Positions 1 to 5,067 of a stretch of DNA of 5,067 nt are shown here, one piece after another. The notes beneath the pieces are model-generated. The model did not search any database and was not told where the DNA came from. It saw only the letters and a program-made list of their open reading frames with translations. The translations under genes were made by a program, and so were the position numbers. Position 1 is the first letter of the stretch; the number at the start of each line of letters is the position of its first letter. This DNA is from Planctomycetota bacterium. Its GTDB lineage: Bacteria > Planctomycetota > Phycisphaerae > Phycisphaerales > SM1A02. The DNA is taken from assembly GCA_003671065.1 (NCBI GenBank), contig QWPU01000238.1:1-5067 (forward strand). Direction: 5' to 3'.

Positions 1-1478
1 TCGATGTACTTCGCGCGCGCGTCGCCTGTCACGGCGAGCACCGCTTCAAGATCAAGACCAATCGGCGCGCCGCCTTTCTTCTTCGCCTTGATCGCAATCG
101 ACGCGCCCTCCGCCACCGTCATGCGGAAGCCCATCATCGTCTCGTAGACCGAGCCGATCTGCTCGACATCGAGCGTGCGGTATGAAAGACGCTCGCCCTT
201 GAGGAGCAGGAGTTTTTCGAGCACGCGGTACACGCAGCCGTCGGAGACAAGTGGCGGCTTCGCTGACGAGAGCGTGCGTCCTTCGAGAAAGGGGAACGCA
301 TCAGGGTCGAACAAGTAGCCGTGCCGCGCGGGAAGACTCAGTAGTGGATGCGCCGAGCCTTGGTGAATGAGACGAAAGAGCGCGAGCAGTTGCGCCCACG
401 CGCCGTAACGGCTGTCCATCGTGTCGCGATGGCGACCGTCGTCTTCGCGCAGTCGTTCAAAGAGACCGTGCAGCGAGTAGTTGCGGTAGTAGAGATCGCC
501 TGCGGGGAGAAGATCGCGGTCTTCGGCAAAGAGAAGAAAGACCGAGCGCATCAGCGTGCGCAAGAGGCCGCGATAGATGTGTTGCTTGTCGTCGTCGTCG
601 CCGGCGAGATGCGCGCGGAGAAGTTCACCGTGCGTCTGGTCGTTGGCGGATTGGAAACCACGCACGAATTCGTAGAGCGCTTCAAGCACTTGCTCGGCAA
701 GCGCGGCGCTGACGGTGGATTGGTACTTGCGGCTGGTTTCGCAGAGGCCAGTGAGCAGTGCTTTGGTCGGTGCGTTGGTCAGCCGAAATGCGCTGAGCAG
801 CGCGTGAAGGCCGCCGACGATGAGGCGACCCGCAGTGCCGGTCATGTGTTGAACATCGAAGGTGATGTGGCCAGCGGTCTCGCCACGCGGCGCGTAGAAG
901 AGGCGAAGTTGGTGACCGTTGGAAAGGACGCCCAGTGAGACGCCCGTCTCGGTGAGCATGCGCTCGAAGCGCGTGGAAGGTGTGGTTTCCCAGAGGTGCG
1001 AGGCTTGGTAGGTCTCGTCGAGATCCGTGTTGGGCGCGAGTTCTTCAGCGAGCAGTTGATACGGGCGCGTGGGGTCGGTGACTTTCGCGAAACGCAGCGC
1101 AGCGGTCGGAGTCAGCGTGGCATCGAGCTCGGGAATGTGCACCGACGCGCATGGAAGCAGCGTGTTGCGCTCAAGTGTGTTCCAGTCGATTTGATCGGGG
1201 TGCCAGCCGAGAAAGTTTGTGGCGAATCCATGCGGTGTGCCGTCGCTGGTTAGGCTGAGAAACCTGCCGAATTGCGGCTCGACTTCGTCGCCAGGCGGAA
1301 CCTCGAGCGCGTTGATGAAGTCGCGTTGCAGATCGGCAAGCTTCGAGTGATCGATAATGACTTGTTGATCGAACAGCACCTGCGAAGAGACGACCAGTCC
1401 GTTCGGCTGCACATAGCCGAGCCATTCTTGATGATCGCGGATGGAAGGTTCGCTCGAGTGATACGGTCGCGCAGCCAT
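1..1478 (-). CDS. drmMI: DrmMI-like adenine-specific DNA methyltransferase of class 1 DISARM, N-terminal part (runs off the left edge)
   Basis: Translating the minus strand from the ATG at 1478-1476 gives 492 codons with no stop up to the left edge, so the gene is cut by the window. DrmMI proteins are large (over 1,000 residues), so probably well under half is visible. In order, the product shows a short N-terminal motif QEWLGYVQPNGLVVS (residues 17-31), the strand motif LGVLSNGHQLRLFY (182-195) typical of the N-terminal region of Eco57I/PglX-type methylases, the helix FLLFAEDRDLLP (314-325), and LDVEQIGSVYE (436-446), which in this family precedes the SAM-binding domain. The SAM-binding motif and the NPPY-type catalytic motif are not in the visible part and should lie downstream. 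The family methylates adenine N6; in DISARM this marks host DNA as self. The start is supported by GAGGG nine bases upstream and the one-base overlap with drmD. Alternatives are a type IIG enzyme or BREX PglX; the DrmD neighbour favours DrmMI. Family call is by recognition, not by search. Confidence 0.8.
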   Translation of the reverse strand, partial: MAARPYHSSEPSIRDHQEWLGYVQPNGLVVSSQVLFDQQVIIDHSKLADLQRDFINALEVPPGDEVEPQFGRFLSLTSDGTPHGFATNFLGWHPDQIDWNTLERNTLLPCASVHIPELDATLTPTAALRFAKVTDPTRPYQLLAEELAPNTDLDETYQASHLWETTPSTRFERMLTETGVSLGVLSNGHQLRLFYAPRGETAGHITFDVQHMTGTAGRLIVGGLHALLSAFRLTNAPTKALLTGLCETSRKYQSTVSAALAEQVLEALYEFVRGFQSANDQTHGELLRAHLAGDDDDKQHIYRGLLRTLMRSVFLLFAEDRDLLPAGDLYYRNYSLHGLFERLREDDGRHRDTMDSRYGAWAQLLALFRLIHQGSAHPLLSLPARHGYLFDPDAFPFLEGRTLSSAKPPLVSDGCVYRVLEKLLLLKGERLSYRTLDVEQIGSVYETMMGFRMTVAEGASIAIKAKKKGGAPIGLDLEAVLAVTGDARAKYI

Positions 1479-4400
1479 CAGCGGGTTCCCTCAGGCAGAC
1501 CCGATGCGGGCACGAGGTAGACGATGCCGAGTGGTTCGATGCGCGTAGAGCGGACGGCGTAGAAACGCTTGACGCGTTCGGGTTCGCGAGTCAGATCATC
1601 GTCGACATTGTCGAGCCAACTCTTCCAGTAGCGCCGGTTTGATTCGAACTGACGACGCTCGTCCAGATCCCAGTCGAGCAAGAGACCATCGAAGTTCGCC
1701 GAGGTCTCAGCGTGTTTTTTTACGATGCGTGTGCGAGTCGACTCGAGCGTGTCGCGCATGATCTTTGCCTCTGCATCGCCGCGCTTGGTGAGCGCAGCCT
1801 CAGCCTTCTTTGCTTCCTCTTGGCAGCGCTGCTCGAGTGTAGATTTGAGCGCATCGAGATCTGCAGGCACCGCGCTGTAAAGCCGCTTGCGCGTGGACTC
1901 GGGAAGCGTGTGCTTGGTGGTGTTACCGAGCGCCTTGTTGAGGTTTTGCTCGAGCCAGGTAAGCGTTTCGCGCGTTGCATCGGCGCCCTCGGGCGTGAGC
2001 TTCGTGCGCTTGGAAGGATCACTCCAACGCGCGCTGACCGCAACAACTTCTTCATGCAAGCGCGCAGCCCCGCCGCCGTAGAGCGCGAGGCGACCAAGCA
2101 GCACAACGCGCGCATATCCATCGCGGCTTTCACCAAGGCAAGTGCGCGAGAGATCGTGATGCACGAAACCCTGCGCGAGAAAACGACCGAGCAAGCGTTG
2201 CACGACGCGATGCTCAAGGTGGAGATGCACGGCTGACTCATCGAGCGTGCTGGGCGCCTCGAAAACAACAGGGCGGATCGCGGCGGTGCTGCGCCAACGG
2301 TGGTCGCGCTCGCCATCTTTGGGCGGAGCGCGCAGCGTGTCGAGGGTGTCGGTCCAGTCCGCAGCGCCACCGCGCGCGGCTTCGAGCGGAGGAAGTTCGA
2401 AGGCGGTCGCGCCGCCAGCGAGTTTGGTTTCTTTGAGGCCCTTGTGCTTGAGTAGTTCAAGCGAGCAACTCACAGCGTCACGCAGCGCAGTGTTGTCGAG
2501 GCCGAGCGACTCCTTCGATTTCTTGAGATGGCGCTCGAGGGTGGCGATCTCGGCCTTCAAAATATCGGTGCGCTTGCGGCTTGATTCGAGCTCGGCATCA
2601 ATCTCAGCTTGCGCGGTGGCGTCGACCTTCTCCTCTTCGAGTTCCTTTGCAAGCGCTTCAGTTTCAGCAAGGTTGCCCGAGATACCCATTGCAAGCAGTC
2701 GCGCCAACTTCGGTGAGAGCACGCTGCCGACCGAGCCGAGTTGTTCGTTGATGCGCTTGGTTTTCTCGATGAGCACCTTGAGCACGCGATCGGTCGGACG
2801 CTGCGGGTAATGGAAGTAGTGGCAGTAGACGACTGGCTTCGGCTGCAATTTGCGGTCGATGCGGCCGTTGCGCTGCTCGAGGCGCGATGGATTCCACGGC
2901 ACATCGAAGTGGAAGAGGTGATGACAGTGCGCCTGAAGATTGAGACCTTCGCGCGCGGCATCAGTGCAGATGAGAATGCGAACAGGGTTGTCGGCGGGCG
3001 ACGCATTGAACGCGCGCTTGATGCGCTCGCGATCTTCTTCGCTGGTGGGACCGTGGAAGACTTCGATGCGGTTCTCGGCGTCGGCGGTGCCTTCGATCAG
3101 AGGCTTGAGTTGATCGACGATGTAGCGCTTGGTCGCATCCCACTCGGTGAAGATGATGACGCGTGTGTCAGTCCACGTTGCATTTTCGCGAGCTTCGCGC
3201 GACTTGCCGAGCTTGGCGCAGCAGTTGACCCGAATCCATTCGATCAATCGTTCGGTCTTGCCGTCAGCTCTGTACCGCGCGGCTTCGACGATGTCGCGCA
3301 TCGCGTCGAGGAGCTTGCGTTCTTCGGCGGCGATGGCGGTCGTGTCGATGACTGCGTCGGAACCCTCCGCGCTCATTGCAGCGAAGGCTTCGCCCTCCGC
3401 GCGCGTTTGTTCTGCATCGCTGCGCTCGGCGCGATCCTCATCGTCTGCATCGCGCGCGCACATGATCTCTTGCATGGACGAGCCAGCTCGGACGGCAGTG
3501 CTTGGCTTGCCTGCCCAAAGACGCTCAACGCCTTCGCGGTGCTTGGCAAGGGTGCTCGCAAACGCCTCCATCGATGAGAGCAAGCGTTGTTGCAAACCCG
3601 AGATGACGATCATCGACTCGGCGGCCTTCTTCTTGCTCGCTCCTGCGAAGCGCTTGCGTCGCGCCGCGCGATACTCCTCGAGCAACTGCGGCAAGCGAAT
3701 CTCAGGCGCGCTTTCGGCCACAGAGATGTCCTCTTGCACAATCTCGCGCTTCGGAAACGCGTGACCAATCTGGCGAAGATCTTCTTTGAGGCGACGCACA
3801 AGGACGTCATCGAGTTGTCCCTTAATCACGGGCACGCCGGGAATGAAACGCGACTCGTCGAGAATGTTCAGCAACGCGCTGAAGGAGTTTGAGTGGCCGT
3901 TGTGCGGAGTCGCGGAAAGAAACAAGCGATGCTCGAAGCGCGGCGCGACTTCTCGAATCGCGGCGGTGATCTTCGAATCGATTGCGTAACGAGTTCCCGA
4001 CGATGGCGCGGCGTGATGCGCTTCATCCAAGATGAGCAGGGTGCCCACTTTGATGTCGTAGGCCTTGGTGCCGCTGATGGTGGTTGGCGCGCCATCGGGA
4101 TTCTTGTTGAGCCAGTCGATGAGTGGCTTGCGATAGTTGTCGTCGATGAGAAGCCGCTGCGAAATCAGAAAGCGCGGGTGGGTTTCCCACGGATTCACGG
4201 CGAACCCACGCTCTTCGCGAACCTTGCGCACATACTCGCGATTGAGCACCTCGAAGGTGAGACCGAAGCGCTGCTCGAGTTCGTCTTTCCATTGCGCGAT
4301 CATCGACGGCGGTGCGGCGACGACGATGTTGCTGATACGACGGCGCAGCAGAAGTTCGCGCGCGATGAGACCCGCTTCGATGGTCTTGCCGAGACCAACG

Positions 4401-4936
4401 TCATCGGCGATGAAGAGATTGACGCGCGGGAGTCGCAGCGCGAGGCGCAACGGCTCAAGCTGAAACGGATCAATCTGAATGCCGGCGCGGAAGGGCGCTT
4501 GAAAAAGCGTCGGGTCGGTGGCGGTGACGCAGTTCCAGCGAACGGTGTTGAAGAATGCCGCGAAATGGCGCGGCGGATCGAAATCCTTCTTGGTGTCACC
4601 AATCGATTTCCACGCTTCGTCGTCGAGAATACGAGCATCAAACTCGAGTTCCCAAATCACTTCGGACTTCGTGCCTTGGTTGTCGTCGTCGACGCAGGCG
4701 AGGGTAACAGTCGTGCCGCCGCGCGTGCTCGAAACCGCTTCTACAAGGTGGTTCCGCGTACGGATATGGACGATCTGACCGACGGTAGGGTTCATCGAGG
4801 TACTCAATCCCGGTGCAAACTTGACTTGTGTCACAACGTCAGCCATGAGCTGCGCATGGTATTCCATCACAGCCCCCAGTGCGTCGCTCAAGAACAGCGA
4901 GATGTTGGTCAGATTGTGGAGCGGCGTAAGCCTCAC
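1478..4936 (-). CDS. drmD: DrmD, SNF2/RapA-like superfamily 2 helicase of class 1 DISARM
   Basis: A 1152-residue cytoplasmic ATP-dependent DNA helicase or translocase of a phage-restriction system. All core SF2 motifs are visible: Q-motif region DPFQLEP (156-162), Walker A DDVGLGKT (178-185, K184), motif Ia VVAAPPSMIAQW (205-216), Walker B LILDEAHHA (301-309), motif III FLSATPHNG (339-347), motif IV VIIFTEW (593-599), motif V CTDAAREGLNLQ (657-668) and motif VI QRNGRIDR (688-695). The order and the DEAH and QRxGRIDR forms are SNF2/RapA-like. A charged insert (about 400-555) separates the two RecA lobes. A probable coiled coil follows (about 752-815), then a long C-terminal region ending in the DrmD-like segment IEPLGIVYLVP (1133-1143). 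The N-terminal stretch NPTVGQIVHIRTRNHLVEAV (49-68) also resembles DrmD starts as I recall them. Start: the GTG at 4936 is the outermost in-window start; ATGs at 4867, 4846 and 4795 are alternatives, and recognisable family similarity begins only near the last. GC at third positions is 24/30 for codons 1-30, against 26/43 upstream of the GTG, which mildly favours a long form. It lies directly upstream of drmMI with a one-base overlap. Confidence 0.88.
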   Translation of the reverse strand: MRLTPLHNLTNISLFLSDALGAVMEYHAQLMADVVTQVKFAPGLSTSMNPTVGQIVHIRTRNHLVEAVSSTRGGTTVTLACVDDDNQGTKSEVIWELEFDARILDDEAWKSIGDTKKDFDPPRHFAAFFNTVRWNCVTATDPTLFQAPFRAGIQIDPFQLEPLRLALRLPRVNLFIADDVGLGKTIEAGLIARELLLRRRISNIVVAAPPSMIAQWKDELEQRFGLTFEVLNREYVRKVREERGFAVNPWETHPRFLISQRLLIDDNYRKPLIDWLNKNPDGAPTTISGTKAYDIKVGTLLILDEAHHAAPSSGTRYAIDSKITAAIREVAPRFEHRLFLSATPHNGHSNSFSALLNILDESRFIPGVPVIKGQLDDVLVRRLKEDLRQIGHAFPKREIVQEDISVAESAPEIRLPQLLEEYRAARRKRFAGASKKKAAESMIVISGLQQRLLSSMEAFASTLAKHREGVERLWAGKPSTAVRAGSSMQEIMCARDADDEDRAERSDAEQTRAEGEAFAAMSAEGSDAVIDTTAIAAEERKLLDAMRDIVEAARYRADGKTERLIEWIRVNCCAKLGKSREARENATWTDTRVIIFTEWDATKRYIVDQLKPLIEGTADAENRIEVFHGPTSEEDRERIKRAFNASPADNPVRILICTDAAREGLNLQAHCHHLFHFDVPWNPSRLEQRNGRIDRKLQPKPVVYCHYFHYPQRPTDRVLKVLIEKTKRINEQLGSVGSVLSPKLARLLAMGISGNLAETEALAKELEEEKVDATAQAEIDAELESSRKRTDILKAEIATLERHLKKSKESLGLDNTALRDAVSCSLELLKHKGLKETKLAGGATAFELPPLEAARGGAADWTDTLDTLRAPPKDGERDHRWRSTAAIRPVVFEAPSTLDESAVHLHLEHRVVQRLLGRFLAQGFVHHDLSRTCLGESRDGYARVVLLGRLALYGGGAARLHEEVVAVSARWSDPSKRTKLTPEGADATRETLTWLEQNLNKALGNTTKHTLPESTRKRLYSAVPADLDALKSTLEQRCQEEAKKAEAALTKRGDAEAKIMRDTLESTRTRIVKKHAETSANFDGLLLDWDLDERRQFESNRRYWKSWLDNVDDDLTREPERVKRFYAVRSTRIEPLGIVYLVPASGLPEGTR
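1488..1492 (-). promoter_or_regulatory. Ribosome binding site of drmMI, inside the end of drmD
   Basis: On the minus strand GAGGG is followed by nine bases and then the ATG of drmMI. It lies within the last codons of drmD. Together with the TGATG stop/start overlap at 1480-1476 it fixes the drmMI start and suggests translational coupling or re-initiation. It is the clearest Shine-Dalgarno match among the start candidates in the window. Confidence 0.65.
4826..4836. repeat. Perfect 11-base palindrome TTGTGTCACAA near the drmD start
   Basis: Two 5-base arms (TTGTG and CACAA) flank a single central base. Allowing one unpaired base, GAC on the left (4823-4825) and GTC on the right (4838-4840) extend the symmetry to 8-base arms. 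It lies 30 bases upstream of the internal ATG at 4795. If translation starts there, it would sit in the 5' leader and could be an operator. If the GTG at 4936 or the ATG at 4867 or 4846 is used, it is coding sequence. No regulator is identified, and a palindrome of this size can arise by chance. Confidence 0.25.
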
Positions 4937-5067
4937 CCGCCGCGCCCGTTTGCCCTCGGCTGACTTTTCAAGGCGGAAATGTGAGTTGGATCGCGCAAGT
5001 TGCTCGAACTTTTTTGCGAAACCTCGCGTGTGGGGTAGTCTCTGATCGCAGCGCGGTTCGATGGATA
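4937..5067. other. Leader or intergenic region upstream of drmD, no gene recognised
   Basis: This stretch should carry the operon promoter if the operon starts with drmD. I find no convincing -35/-10 pair on the minus strand, no tRNA and no recognisable protein. The drmD frame is open through it without a stop, but it contains no ATG, GTG or TTG codon in that frame and its third-position GC (26 of 43 codons) is unremarkable, so I read it as probably non-coding. A weak T-rich hairpin lies at 4994-5018. The region is too short to show the upstream neighbour. Confidence 0.45.

Noticed and set aside
585..599. A short GTC-type trinucleotide run encoding DDDDK in DrmMI
   Set aside because: Four repeats inside a charged loop; the match to a protease site is coincidental and the run is too short to call a repeat tract.
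348..938. A 196-codon plus-strand open frame
   Set aside because: The minus strand here encodes the continuous DrmMI-like frame with the motifs LGVLSNGHQLRLFY and FLLFAEDRDLLP; the plus-strand product is V/A/E-rich and unrecognised.
1..1478. Assignment of the methylase as BREX PglX or a stand-alone type IIG enzyme
   Set aside because: PglX and type IIG enzymes share the N-terminal layout, but the directly coupled DrmD-type helicase upstream points to DISARM. It is not excluded, because the catalytic half is outside the window.
1720..2460. A 246-codon minus-strand frame overlapping drmD in another phase
   Set aside because: Its composition is R/S/A-rich, as expected from out-of-frame reading of a GC-rich gene, and the drmD frame through the region is intact.
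2741..3577. A 278-codon plus-strand open frame
   Set aside because: It is antisense to the second helicase lobe and the interlobe insert of drmD, with no motif of its own; treated as a shadow.
1478..4936. Assignment of the helicase as the RNA polymerase recycling factor RapA
   Set aside because: The helicase core is RapA-like, but the N-terminal VGQIVHIR segment, the long C-terminal coiled-coil region, the C-terminal IEPLGIVYLVP motif and the methylase neighbour fit DrmD instead.
3893..4963. A 356-codon open frame on the plus strand antisense to the helicase domain
   Set aside because: It lies opposite the drmD region that carries the Walker A, Walker B and motif III signatures. Its product shows no recognisable domain, and long antisense frames are common opposite GC-rich genes.

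Overview
The window holds two minus-strand genes and about 130 bases of leader. Together they look like the upstream end of a class 1 DISARM anti-phage operon (a known defence system). Reading from the right edge leftwards, these are drmD, a large SNF2/RapA-like helicase, and the first 492 codons of drmMI, an adenine-specific DNA methyltransferase-like protein that runs off the left edge. Everything downstream of drmMI, where drmA, drmB and drmC would be expected, lies outside the window.

Layout: 1-1478 (-) is the N-terminal part of drmMI. 1478-4936 (-) is drmD; its stop codon overlaps the drmMI start codon by one base (TGATG), with a Shine-Dalgarno-like GAGGG nine bases upstream. 4937-5067 is the leader or intergenic region. 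I see no RNA gene, CRISPR array, insertion sequence or convincing promoter there. The drmD frame stays open through it to the window edge, so the exact drmD start is unresolved.

Roles: in DISARM, the methyltransferase marks host DNA as self, and the helicase components with the phospholipase D-like DrmC take part in restricting incoming DNA. The tight drmD-drmMI junction points to one transcript and coupled translation. The pairing of a DrmD-type helicase with a DrmMI-type methylase is the hallmark of class 1; class 2 instead uses drmE and the cytosine methylase drmMII.

Organism: a bacterium with moderately high GC (two 60-base lines I counted gave 62% and 53%) and many G/C-ending codons. 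Nothing in the window fixes the taxon, and DISARM is widely transferred. The genes look intact: I found no frameshift, internal stop or missing helicase motif.
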